Below, piece after piece: positions 6,487 to 13,881 of a stretch of 15,082 nt of DNA (positions are counted from its first letter, which is position 1; every line of letters starts with the position of its first letter). The DNA is from DASTOB01 sp035720425. GTDB lineage: Bacteria; Chloroflexota; Limnocylindria; Limnocylindrales; CSP1-4. The position numbers and the translations under genes were made by a program. The DNA lies in assembly GCA_035720425.1 (NCBI GenBank), contig DASTOB010000081.1, positions 1 to 15,082 of the forward strand, read 5' to 3'. Below the pieces are notes generated by a model that worked only from the letters and a program-made list of their open reading frames with translations, ran no database searches and had not been told where the DNA came from.

Positions 6487-7752
6487 ATGACGACCGAGCA
6501 CGTCGCTGTCGCGATCAACCCCTGGCAGGTCGCGCAGCGACAGTTCGACCTTGCCGCGGACCGGCTCAGCCTCGACCCCGGACTTCGCCGGGTGTTGCGC
6601 GAGCCGCGCCGCGAACTAACGGTTCATTTCCCGGTGAAGATGGACGACGGAAGTGTTCAGGTCTTCACCGGCTACCGCGTCCAGCACAACCTGGGGCGCG
6701 GGCCCGCCAAGGGTGGCATCCGCTACCACCAGGACGTCTCGCTCGACGAGGTCAAGGCCCTCGCCATGTGGATGACCTGGAAGTGCGCGGTCGTCGGCAT
6801 CCCGTACGGCGGCGGCAAGGGCGGGGTCATCGTCGATCCCAAGAAGCTCAGCCAGAAGGAACTCGAGGGGCTGACCCGCCGCTACGCAACCGAGATCAGC
6901 ATCATCATCGGCCCGGAGAAGGACATCCCGGCGCCGGACGTGAACACGAATGCCCAGACGATGGCCTGGATCATGGACACCTACTCGATGCACGTCGGGT
7001 ACACCGTGCCGGGCGTCATCACCGGCAAGCCGATCGCCCTCGGCGGTTCGGAAGGCCGAAACGAGGCGACCGCTCGCGGCACGGTCTTCTGCATCATGGA
7101 AGCCGTCGCCGAGCTCGGCGCCGATATCACTCAATCGCGCGTCGCCGTCCAGGGCTTCGGCAATGCCGGATCCATCGCAGCACGGCTGATCAGCGATGAG
7201 GGCGCGACCGTCGTCGCCGTGTCGGACTCGACCGGTGGCATCCACAACCCGGTCGGGCTCGACATCGCCAAGGTGACCGCCTGGAAGAAGGAGCACGGCA
7301 CCGTCCAGGGCTTCCCCGGATCGGTCGACGTGACGAACGAGGAACTCCTCGAGGTCGACTGCGACATCCTCATCCCGGCCGCCCTCGAGAACCAGATCAC
7401 GCGGCGCAACGCGGACCGGATCAAGGCCCGGATCGTGGCCGAGGCCGCCAACGGGCCGACCACCCCGGACGCGGACATCGAGCTCCGCCGCCGCGGCGTG
7501 TTCATGATCCCGGACATCCTGTGCAACGCGGGCGGCGTCACCGTCAGCTACTTCGAGTGGGTCCAGGACCTCAACCGCGACCACTGGAGCGAGGCGATCG
7601 TCAACGCCAAGCTCAAGGAGATCATGGTTCGCTCGTTCAACGAGGTCGTCGACATGGCCACGCGCGAGGGCTGCGACAACCGGACGGCGGCGTACCTGCT
7701 CGCGGTCCAGCGCGTCGCCGACGCGACCGCGATGCGCGGCCTCTACCCGTAG
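6487..7752 (+). CDS. gdhA: Glu/Leu/Phe/Val dehydrogenase (probable glutamate dehydrogenase)
   Basis: A 421-residue enzyme, the normal length for the hexameric NAD(P)-dependent family. It starts at ATG 6487 behind GGAGGA. The substrate domain has KGGIRYHQDV (75-84) and the active-site signature PYGGGKGGVIVDP with catalytic Lys111; the GPEKDIPAPDVNT stretch (142-154) follows. The nucleotide domain has GFGNAG (223-228) and AVSDSTG (244-250), where the acidic residue after the second strand hints at NAD or dual use. NAAGG-like NAGG (347-350) closes the active-site side. The reaction is reversible oxidative deamination of glutamate (or a related amino acid) to the 2-oxo acid and ammonia. The gene is monocistronic: repeat array upstream, strong hairpin downstream. 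Confidence 0.93.
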   Translation: MTTEHVAVAINPWQVAQRQFDLAADRLSLDPGLRRVLREPRRELTVHFPVKMDDGSVQVFTGYRVQHNLGRGPAKGGIRYHQDVSLDEVKALAMWMTWKCAVVGIPYGGGKGGVIVDPKKLSQKELEGLTRRYATEISIIIGPEKDIPAPDVNTNAQTMAWIMDTYSMHVGYTVPGVITGKPIALGGSEGRNEATARGTVFCIMEAVAELGADITQSRVAVQGFGNAGSIAARLISDEGATVVAVSDSTGGIHNPVGLDIAKVTAWKKEHGTVQGFPGSVDVTNEELLEVDCDILIPAALENQITRRNADRIKARIVAEAANGPTTPDADIELRRRGVFMIPDILCNAGGVTVSYFEWVQDLNRDHWSEAIVNAKLKEIMVRSFNEVVDMATREGCDNRTAAYLLAVQRVADATAMRGLYP

Positions 7753-7774
7753 GGCACCCGACTCGGAGGAGCAC

Positions 7775-7810
7775 CGAGGCCCCGGCCGCCACGCGGCAGC
7801 CGGGGCCTCG
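7775..7810. terminator. Bidirectional hairpin terminator between gdhA and the fructose operon
   Basis: CGAGGCCCCGGC (7775-7786) pairs perfectly with GCCGGGGCCTCG (7799-7810): a 12-bp stem with a 12-nt loop. It lies between two convergent genes, 22 bases after the gdhA stop and 26 bases beyond the fruA stop. There is only a weak run (AAAT) after it and no T-tract, so termination may need a factor, but the perfect stem at a convergent junction is convincing. Confidence 0.75.
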
Positions 7811-7836
7811 AAATGTCGGACGCCCGATCCGGGGAA

Positions 7837-9300
7837 TCAGGCCGCGGCGCCGGCGACGGCCGCCTCCTCGCCGATCGACACGCGCCGCTTGAGCGTCGCG
7901 ACCGTCACGGCCGTCACGATCGTCCCGGCGGCAATCGCGACGAGGTAGATCGGCAGGCTCGTCAGCACGTTCGGGATGGCGAGGACGAACACGCCGCCGT
8001 GCGGCGCATTGAGCTCCACCCCGGCCGTCATGCTGATCGCGCCCGCGACCGCGGAGCCGGCGATGATGCTCGGCATGACCCGCAGCGGATCGGCCGCCGC
8101 GAACGGGATCGCGCCCTCCGTGATGAAGGAGGCGCCGAGCACCCACGCCGCGCGTCCGGCCTCGTGCTCCTCCTCGGTGAACCGGCGGGGCCAGAGGGTC
8201 GTCGCGAGGGCGAGCCCGAGCGGCGGGGTCATGCCGGCGGCCATGACCGCCGCCATCGGCTCGTTGACGCCCGATCCGAGCAGCCCCACCGAGAACGTGT
8301 AGGCGGCCTTGTTGACCGGGCCGCCCATGTCGAACGCCATCATGACGCCGAGGATGACGCCGAGGATGAGCGCGCTCCCGCCGGACAGGCCCTGGAGGAA
8401 CTCGGTCAACCGAGCGTTGATGAACTGGACCGGCTCGCCGATGACGTAGATCATCGCGAGGCCCACGACGGCCGTCGAGATGAGCGGCACGACGAGCACC
8501 GGCATGAGGCCCTGGGCTGCCTTCGGGAGCTTGATCGAGCGCACGAGCCAGAGGGCGACGTAGCCCGCCAGGAAGCCGGCGATGATCCCGCCGAGGAAGC
8601 CGGCGCCGATCGTCCCGGCGATGACGCCGCCGATCATGCCGGGCGCCAGGCCGGGCCGGTCGGCGATCGAGAAGGCGATGTAGCCGGACAGGACCGGGAC
8701 GATCAGCGCGAATGCCGATCGGGCGCCGATCTCGAACAGGGCCGCGGCGAGCGTTCCCTCCTCCTCGAACGCCGTGATGCCGAAGGCGAACGACAGGGCG
8801 ATGAGGATCCCGCCGGCGACGACGAAGGGGATCATGAACGAGACGCCGGTCAGGAGGTGCCGGTAGGCACCCTTCTGGCGCGACTTCTGGGCGGCCTTGG
8901 CCGCCGCGACCTGGTCGAGGTACCCGCCGCCGGCAGTGTTGCCCGAGGGGGCGGCGGCCGCGGCCGGTGCGCCAGACGCCGCCGCGGCATCGGCCCCGGC
9001 CAGCGCACGGGCGACGAGGGACGCTGAATCCTTGATCGCGTCGCCGGTGCTCGCGTGGACGATCGGCTTGCCGGCGAAGCGCTCCTCCGGCACCGCCGTG
9101 TCGGCCGCAACGATGACTGCGTCGGCTGCCGCGATGTCGGCCGCGGTCAGCTCGTTCTCGGCCCCGATGCTGCCGCGCGTCTCGACCTTGACCTCGGCAC
9201 CGGCGGCGGCGCCGGCCTTCGAGAGGGCCTCCGCGGCCATGTACGTGTGCGCGATCCCGGTCGGGCATGACGTGACCGCCACGATCCTCCGTTCCGCCAT
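7837..9300 (-). CDS. fruA: PTS fructose-specific EIIBC permease
   Basis: A 487-residue fusion. The EIIB domain (1 to about 100) carries the phosphocysteine Cys12 in TSCPTGIAHTYMAAEAL. An Ala-rich linker (about 101-125) leads to the EIIC membrane domain (about 145-472), with FDMGGPVNKAA (323-333), ITEGAIPFA (393-401) and NAPHGG (431-436) typical of fructose permeases. It takes phosphate from EIIA and imports fructose as fructose-1-phosphate. ATG 9300 follows AGGAGG with good spacing. It is the last gene of the fructose operon, 48 bases after EIIA. There is no duplicated EIIB' domain as in E. coli FruA. Mannose-type relatives (MngA, FrwC) share these motifs, but the fruK neighbour favours fructose. 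Confidence 0.93.
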   Translation of the reverse strand: MAERRIVAVTSCPTGIAHTYMAAEALSKAGAAAGAEVKVETRGSIGAENELTAADIAAADAVIVAADTAVPEERFAGKPIVHASTGDAIKDSASLVARALAGADAAAASGAPAAAAAPSGNTAGGGYLDQVAAAKAAQKSRQKGAYRHLLTGVSFMIPFVVAGGILIALSFAFGITAFEEEGTLAAALFEIGARSAFALIVPVLSGYIAFSIADRPGLAPGMIGGVIAGTIGAGFLGGIIAGFLAGYVALWLVRSIKLPKAAQGLMPVLVVPLISTAVVGLAMIYVIGEPVQFINARLTEFLQGLSGGSALILGVILGVMMAFDMGGPVNKAAYTFSVGLLGSGVNEPMAAVMAAGMTPPLGLALATTLWPRRFTEEEHEAGRAAWVLGASFITEGAIPFAAADPLRVMPSIIAGSAVAGAISMTAGVELNAPHGGVFVLAIPNVLTSLPIYLVAIAAGTIVTAVTVATLKRRVSIGEEAAVAGAAA

Positions 9301-9348
9301 GGTTCCTGTTCCTCCTCTGCTGCTCTCGGACTGGTGGGGTGGTGATGT

Positions 9349-9849
9349 TCAGGCGGACAGCCGATCGGCCAGGAGCGAGAGCGTCTCCTCTGCCGTGCCG
9401 GTGCCCCGCAGCGCGTCGCGAAACTCCTCGTGCATGAGCGCACGCGCGAGCGTCGCGAGGATGCGAAGGTGGTCATCGCTCGCCTGGGCCGGGCTGGCGA
9501 TCAGGAAGACGAGGTCGACATCGTGGTCGCCGGTCGACTCGCCAGCGGCGTCCGCGACGGCCTCGCCCGCCCAACGGATACCGCCCCCTCGGCGGCCGAA
9601 CGCGAACCCGGCCCGCGCGACGTGTTCGCTCTTGGCGTGCGGGATCGCAACGCCGAAGCCCACGTTCGTGCTGCCGATCGCCTCCCGTTCGAGGGCCGCC
9701 GCGGTGACGGCCTCGGCGTCGATCACGCGGCCCGTGGCCTGCAGGCGGCGGGCCAGGGCGAGGATCGCCCCATCCCGGTCGGCGGGCTCGACCGCGAGGT
9801 CGATTGCGTCGAGGTCGATGAGTTCAAGGACGGTTGCCGAATCTGCCAT
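9349..9849 (-). CDS. PTS fructose-type EIIA protein
   Basis: A 166-residue stand-alone EIIA of the PtsN/fructose family, slightly longer than the usual 150. The phosphorylated histidine is His71 in FGVAIPHAKSEHV. It passes phosphate from HPr to the EIIB domain of the next gene. The start ATG 9849 lies behind GGAGGAG and shares one base with the fruK stop (TGATG), which means coupled translation. A longer frame upstream runs Arg-rich through fruK and is discarded. The alternative, a regulatory PtsN, is unlikely given its place between fruK and EIIBC. Confidence 0.92.
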   Translation of the reverse strand: MADSATVLELIDLDAIDLAVEPADRDGAILALARRLQATGRVIDAEAVTAAALEREAIGSTNVGFGVAIPHAKSEHVARAGFAFGRRGGGIRWAGEAVADAAGESTGDHDVDLVFLIASPAQASDDHLRILATLARALMHEEFRDALRGTGTAEETLSLLADRLSA

Positions 9850-10775
9850 CACGCTCCTCCACGAATTTGCTCTGACGCTGCACCGACGGCGAGCCGGCAC
9901 AGCTCGAAGAATTCGACCGCGCCCAGCGCGCCGGCCGGTGTGTCCGATTCGACGAGACCGCTCGCGATCCGGGCCACCATCGCGTCGCCCGCCCCGACCG
10001 TGCTGGTGAAGCGGCCGTCGCCGGTCCGGATCGGCTCCGGGTCGATCGCGGTCACCTCGTCGTCGAGGGCCGCGACCGCCCCGTCCGCGCCGAGCGACAT
10101 GAGGACCGCGCGTGGACCGCGCCGGACGATGTCCCGCGCCGCCTCGGCGGCCGCCGCCCGGTCCGGGATGGCCCGCCCGAGGAGCGTCTCCGCTTCGACC
10201 CGGTTCGGCTTGACGAGGAACGGCCCCGCGGCGACCGCCGCCGCAAGCGCCGCGTCGCTCGCGTCGACGAGGGCCGGCGGCGCCCCGTCGAGGCCTGCGA
10301 TCCGGGTCACCCAGCGCGCATAGATCGCCGCGTCGGCGCCCTGCGGCAGGCTGCCCGCCATGACGACGGCACCGACGTCAGCGGAGCCGATCGCCTCGAT
10401 GATCGCCGCCTCGACCTCGGCGAGATCGGCCGCGCCGACGGTCGGGCCGGGCTCGTTCACCTCGGTCATCCGGCCCGTCGAGCGCTCGATGAGCTTGAGG
10501 TTCGTGCGCGTCTCACCGGCGACGCGGGTGAAGCGGGCGACGACGCCGTCCGCGCGCAGCGCACGTTCGATTGGCGCCGCCTGGTCCTCGCCGGCGATGC
10601 CGACCGCGATCGCCGGCAGGCCACGTGCCGCGACGGCGCGGGCGACATTGATGCCCTTGCCGCCGACGCGCAGTGAGCTCGTCACCGCCCGGTTCGTCTC
10701 GCCGGCCGTCAGTCGATCGAGCCAGACCGTCCGATCGAAGGCGGGGTTGAGCGTGACGGTCAGGACGGCGCGCAC
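9849..10775 (-). CDS. fruK: 1-phosphofructokinase
   Basis: A 308-residue PfkB-family sugar kinase of normal length that converts fructose-1-phosphate to fructose-1,6-bisphosphate with ATP. It opens VLTVTLNPAFD (4-14), as in FruK and LacC. Then come GGKGINVARA (38-47), the PfkB signature region, GSLP (141-144), LVKPNRVE (187-194) and the C-terminal STVGAGDAM (258-266), with catalytic Asp264 in the anion-hole motif GAGD. The start is GTG 10775, one base beyond the stop of the regulator gene; the frame before it is Arg/Pro/Ser-rich and antisense-like. Tagatose-6-phosphate kinase is the nearest alternative, but the PTS context supports FruK. Confidence 0.93.
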   Translation of the reverse strand: MRAVLTVTLNPAFDRTVWLDRLTAGETNRAVTSSLRVGGKGINVARAVAARGLPAIAVGIAGEDQAAPIERALRADGVVARFTRVAGETRTNLKLIERSTGRMTEVNEPGPTVGAADLAEVEAAIIEAIGSADVGAVVMAGSLPQGADAAIYARWVTRIAGLDGAPPALVDASDAALAAAVAAGPFLVKPNRVEAETLLGRAIPDRAAAAEAARDIVRRGPRAVLMSLGADGAVAALDDEVTAIDPEPIRTGDGRFTSTVGAGDAMVARIASGLVESDTPAGALGAVEFFELCRLAVGAASEQIRGGA

Positions 10776-10776
10776 G

Positions 10777-11583
10777 TCAGGCGACCTCGCCGCCGTCGGT
10801 CGCATCCGCCGACCCGTCGGCTGTGACGGTCCGCGGGGTGACCTCGATCCGCAGACCGGCCGTTCGCAGGGCGGCCAGCTCCGCCGGTGGGGCCGACGCG
10901 TCCGTGATGAGCAGGTCGACGTCGTCGAGGTCACAGATGCGCGCGAACGTGATCTCCCCGACCTTCGACCCGTCGGCGACGACGACGGCCGTCGTGGCCG
11001 CGCCGATCATGCGCGCCTTGACCGAAGCCTCCTCCCAGGTCGGTGTCGTGAACCCGGCGCCGACCGCCACCCCGTTCGTGCCGACGAACGCGACGTCGAC
11101 GTGAAGCTGGTCGATGGCGCGCTCCGCCAACGGCCCGACCAGGGCGACCGTGCGGTCGCGCAGCGTGCCACCGACGACGATGACCCGGGCCCGATCTGCC
11201 AGCTCGAGCGCGATCGGCAGCGACGTCGTCGCGACGGTCAGGTCGCGCACGCCGCGCAGCGCCCGGGCGACCGACAGGGTGGTCGTTCCGGCGTCGAGCA
11301 GGACCGATGCCCCCGGCTCGACGAGTCGTGCGGCGGCCCGCGCGATGGCGAGCTTCTCGACCTCGTGCGAGCGGCGCTTCTGCGCGTACGACGGCTCGAG
11401 CCGCAGGGCGGGTACCGCGCCGCCCCGCGTCCGCTCGATCGCGCCACTCCGAGCGAGCGACTCGAGGTCGCGCCGGATCGTCGACTCCGAGACGTCGAAG
11501 CGGCCGGCAAGGTCGGCGACCTCCGCCCGCTCGTCGGTGGCGAGGATTTCGAGGATGTGCCGGCGGCGTTCCGCGGTGAGCAT
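10777..11583 (-). CDS. fruR: DeoR-family regulator of the fructose operon
   Basis: A 268-residue DeoR/GlpR-type protein. The N-terminal winged helix-turn-helix spans about 3-57, with the recognition helix in VSESTIRRDLESL (31-43) and the RGGA wing at 53-56. The effector domain keeps LLDAGTTT (95-102), VGTNGV (167-172) and DGSKVG (204-209), the phosphosugar-binding loops of the family. Family members usually repress sugar operons until a phosphorylated intermediate, here probably fructose-1-phosphate, binds. ATG 11583 has AGGAG about 12 bases before it. It is first in the operon and faces ptsH-ptsI across the shared gap, so it may control both directions. The tail after 250 is polar and non-conserved. 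Confidence 0.9.
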   Translation of the reverse strand: MLTAERRRHILEILATDERAEVADLAGRFDVSESTIRRDLESLARSGAIERTRGGAVPALRLEPSYAQKRRSHEVEKLAIARAAARLVEPGASVLLDAGTTTLSVARALRGVRDLTVATTSLPIALELADRARVIVVGGTLRDRTVALVGPLAERAIDQLHVDVAFVGTNGVAVGAGFTTPTWEEASVKARMIGAATTAVVVADGSKVGEITFARICDLDDVDLLITDASAPPAELAALRTAGLRIEVTPRTVTADGSADATDGGEVA

Positions 11584-11630
11584 CCGGGCGGTCGCTCCTG
11601 GGTTGCAGAATGGGTCTTGTCGGCGCCCCC

Positions 11631-11659
11631 GAGCGGTGCTAGATTGCGCATAACCGCTC
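11631..11659. promoter_or_regulatory. Inverted repeat in the fru leader, candidate operator
   Basis: GAGCGGT (11631-11637) and ACCGCTC (11653-11659) form a perfect 7-bp inverted repeat with a 15-bp spacer, and the spacer holds a TGCGCA palindrome (11645-11650). It begins a few bases downstream of the expected fru transcription start, where a bound DeoR-type repressor would block elongation or initiation. Its use by the neighbouring regulator is inferred. Confidence 0.45.
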
Positions 11660-11669
11660 GATGACGCGC

Positions 11670-11698
11670 AGATTAGGGATTCAAACGCGCGTTGTCAA
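11670..11698 (-). promoter_or_regulatory. Strong promoter of the fruR-fruK-EIIA-fruA operon
   Basis: On the minus strand a perfect -35 TTGACA (11698-11693) and a -10 TAATCT (11675-11670) are separated by exactly 17 bp. This is the best sigma70-type promoter in the window. A 10-bp palindrome AACGCGCGTT (11684-11693) fills part of the spacer and touches the -35, a typical operator site. The start would be near 11663, giving an 80-base leader before fruR. Confidence 0.8.
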
Positions 11699-11745
11699 GC
11701 GAAATCGCGCAGGTTCACGCAACCGTCCGCCGATCCTGTCGGCGG
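11692..11745 (+). promoter_or_regulatory. ptsH upstream region: possible -35 and leader hairpin
   Basis: TTGTCA at 11692-11697 could be a -35 box for ptsHI and would overlap the fru operon's -35 on the other strand, but the matching -10 position (TCACGC) is poor. Further on, CCGCCGA (11727-11733) and TCGGCGG (11739-11745) make a perfect 7-bp stem with a 5-base loop, 25 bases before the ptsH start. The hairpin is clear; its role and the promoter are not. Confidence 0.35.
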
Positions 11746-11770
11746 CGAACCGGGCACCATGGAGGGATCG

Positions 11771-12055
11771 ATGCGCACCGACGAGATGGAGATCCGCAAC
11801 CCGTCCGGCCTGCACGCCAGGCCCGCGGCGCTGTTCGTCAAGACGGCCTCCGGCTTCGCCTCGTCGATCCGCCTCGAGAACGTCACGACCGGGTCGCCGG
11901 CCGTCGACGCGAAGAGCATCCTCGGGGTCATGAGCAGCGGGGCCGCCCGGGGTCACCGAATCCGCGTGACGACCGATGGGGCCGACGAGGCGGCCGCTCT
12001 CGACACGATCCGGGATCTCGTGGCTGCCGGGATCGGCGAGGACGTGGACGGATGA
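11771..12055 (+). CDS. ptsH: Phosphocarrier protein HPr
   Basis: A 94-residue HPr. The EI-phosphorylated histidine is His15 in NPSGLHARPAALFV, and the regulatory-serine region DAKSILGVMSSG (47-58) is conserved with the serine at 49, the equivalent of Ser46. HPr relays phosphate from EI to EIIA. GGAGGG (11761-11766) sits right before ATG 11771; the ATG at 11759 overlaps that ribosome site and is rejected. The stop overlaps the ptsI start in ATGA, so HPr and EI are made together. No HPr kinase is present in the window, so serine phosphorylation cannot be judged. Confidence 0.95.
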   Translation: MRTDEMEIRNPSGLHARPAALFVKTASGFASSIRLENVTTGSPAVDAKSILGVMSSGAARGHRIRVTTDGADEAAALDTIRDLVAAGIGEDVDG

Positions 12056-13806
12056 CGAGCTCCGTCCGGCTGAGCGGCGTGGCCGGTTCGCCGGGCATCG
12101 CCATCGGCCCCGTCTGGCGCTTCGACGCGTCTGCGACGGGCGGCGTCGCCGCCGGCGGTCCGGTCGCAGCCGCTTCGCCGGAGGCGGCGATCCGCGCGGC
12201 GGCGACGGAAACGGCCCGACAGCTCGAGGGGCTCGGCGACCGGCTGCGGGGCCTGGGTCGGGACGCCGAGGCGGCCATCTTCGATGCCCAGGGCCTCATG
12301 GCGACGGACCCGATGCTCCTCGACGATGCGATCCGCCGCGCGTCGGAGTCGGGCGATCCGGTCGAGGCGGTGCGACAGGCCGCGACGACGGTTGCGGACA
12401 TGCTCGCCGCGCTCGACGACGAGATCCTGTCGGCCCGCGCGGCCGACGTCCGCGACGTCGGCGCCCGGATCGGCCGCGTGCTCCGCGGCGAGGTGCTCCA
12501 CCTGCCGGTCGTCCCGTCGGTCGCCGTCGCCGAGGACCTGCCGCCGTCGGTCACGGCGGAGATCCCGCCCGGGTTCCTGCTCGGGATCGCCCTGTCCGGT
12601 GGGTCGCGGACGGCGCACGCGGTGATCCTCGCCCGGAGCCTCGGCATCCCGGCCATCGTCGGCATCGACGGCCTGCTCGACGCGGTCGACGGGTCGACGC
12701 CGTCCGGCGGAGCGCCCGTCGCGATCGCCATGGACGGCGAGAGCGGCGAGGTGGTCGTGCGGCCGTCTCACCGACTCGAGGCCGACTTCCGGCGTCGCGA
12801 GGCAGACCTCGCGATCCGCCGGGCGGACGCGGCGCGGCTGCGCGACCGCCCGCCGGCGACCGCCGACGGCGAGCGGGTCATGGTCGTCGCGAACATCGGC
12901 ACGCCGGCCGATTCGGGTCGCGCGCTCGCCGCCGGGGCGGAGGGCGTCGGCCTGTTCCGAACCGAGTTCCTGTTCATGAGCCGCCAGACCCCACCGACCG
13001 AGAACGAACAGGTCGAGGCCTACCGCCGGGTGCTCGAGGCATTCGGGCCGGAGCGGCCGGTCGTCATCCGCCTCGCCGACATCGGCGGCGACAAGGCCAT
13101 CCCGTACCTCCGCCTGGCCGCCGAACAGAACCCGTTCCTCGGCGTTCGGGCGATCCGGCTCGCCTACGCGAACCCGGACCTGCTGCTCACCCAGCTTCGG
13201 GCGATCTGGCGGGCCGGGGCAGCCGCCGGCGTCGTGCCCCACGTCATGGCGCCGATGGTCGCCACCGCCGCCGACGTCGAGTTGCTCCTGTCGCTCCGCG
13301 ACCAGGCCCGCGAGACGCTCGTCGGCAAGGGCCTGCCCGTGGCCGAACGCATGGTGACCGGGATCATGGTCGAGGTGCCGTCGGCCGCGTTCCTCGCCCC
13401 CGAGCTGGCCAGGTTGATCGACTTCTTCAGCATCGGCACGAACGACCTGACCCAGTACGTCCTCGCCGCCGACCGGGGCAACGCGGCCCTCGCCGGCCTC
13501 CAGGACGCGCTCCATCCGGCGGTCCTGCGAGCCATCGCCGGGGTGGTCGCCGGGGCCGACGCGGCCGGCATCCCGGTTGCCGTGTGCGGCGAGCTGGCCG
13601 GCGATCCGCTCGGCGCCCTCGTGCTCGTGGGACTTGGCGTCGACGAGCTGTCGGCCGACGCGGGGTCGCTCGACGGGATCCGCGTGGCCCTTGCCCGGGC
13701 GACACGGCCACAGCTCGACGAGCTGGCGCGCCGCGCGCTCGCGGCACCGGACGCGGAGGCGGTCCGCGAGTTGGCCGCCGCCGTCCTGGCCGGCACGCCG
13801 GACTGA
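12052..13806 (+). CDS. ptsI: PTS enzyme I (phosphoenolpyruvate-protein phosphotransferase)
   Basis: A 584-residue enzyme I of normal length. The start region LSGVAGSPGIAIGP (7-20) is typical. The phosphohistidine is His189 in GGSRTAHAVILARS, where Ser185 and Ala188 replace the usual Gly and Ser of GGRTSH. The PEP-binding barrel has GLFRTEFLFMSR (300-311), LADIGGDKAIPY (341-352), FFSIGTNDLTQYVLAADRGN (458-477) and the acid-base cysteine Cys512 in VCGELAGD. It moves phosphate from PEP to HPr in the cytoplasm. It overlaps ptsH by four bases. The frame is open far upstream through ptsH, but the conserved N-terminus begins only at 12052. Confidence 0.95.
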   Translation: MTSSVRLSGVAGSPGIAIGPVWRFDASATGGVAAGGPVAAASPEAAIRAAATETARQLEGLGDRLRGLGRDAEAAIFDAQGLMATDPMLLDDAIRRASESGDPVEAVRQAATTVADMLAALDDEILSARAADVRDVGARIGRVLRGEVLHLPVVPSVAVAEDLPPSVTAEIPPGFLLGIALSGGSRTAHAVILARSLGIPAIVGIDGLLDAVDGSTPSGGAPVAIAMDGESGEVVVRPSHRLEADFRRREADLAIRRADAARLRDRPPATADGERVMVVANIGTPADSGRALAAGAEGVGLFRTEFLFMSRQTPPTENEQVEAYRRVLEAFGPERPVVIRLADIGGDKAIPYLRLAAEQNPFLGVRAIRLAYANPDLLLTQLRAIWRAGAAAGVVPHVMAPMVATAADVELLLSLRDQARETLVGKGLPVAERMVTGIMVEVPSAAFLAPELARLIDFFSIGTNDLTQYVLAADRGNAALAGLQDALHPAVLRAIAGVVAGADAAGIPVAVCGELAGDPLGALVLVGLGVDELSADAGSLDGIRVALARATRPQLDELARRALAAPDAEAVRELAAAVLAGTPD

Positions 13807-13858
13807 CCGGACCGCGCGGCCGGACTGCGCGGCCGGACCGCTCGGCCGGACCGCGCGG
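13807..13858. repeat. Four-copy 13-bp tandem repeat after ptsI
   Basis: CCGGACCGCGCGG occurs at 13807-13819, 13820-13832 (one T for C), 13833-13845 (one T for G) and 13846-13858, directly abutting the ptsI stop at 13806. Each unit contains the self-complementary CCGCGCGG or a variant, and GGCCGG junctions add more pairing, so the transcript could fold strongly here and act as a terminator. It ends 23 bases before the next start codon. Confidence 0.85.
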
Positions 13859-13868
13859 AACCACGGTG

Positions 13869-13874
13869 TACCAT
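13869..13874 (+). promoter_or_regulatory. Leaderless-type -10 box before the 203-residue protein gene
   Basis: TACCAT, preceded by TG to give GTGTACCAT, ends seven bases before ATG 13882, which itself has no ribosome site. The spacing places the expected transcription start on or next to the A of the ATG, the pattern of leaderless genes in several high-GC phyla. Confidence 0.55.
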
Positions 13875-13881
13875 CGCCGCC

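Noticed and set aside
4758..7199. Long plus-strand open frame across degV, the repeat array and gdhA
   Set aside because: It is out of frame with two well-supported genes and is Arg/Pro-rich without any domain.
8850..10009. Open frames on both strands across the fruA/EIIA junction
   Set aside because: They lie across the conserved PTS genes in other frames and show only low-complexity Arg/Ala/Ser sequence.
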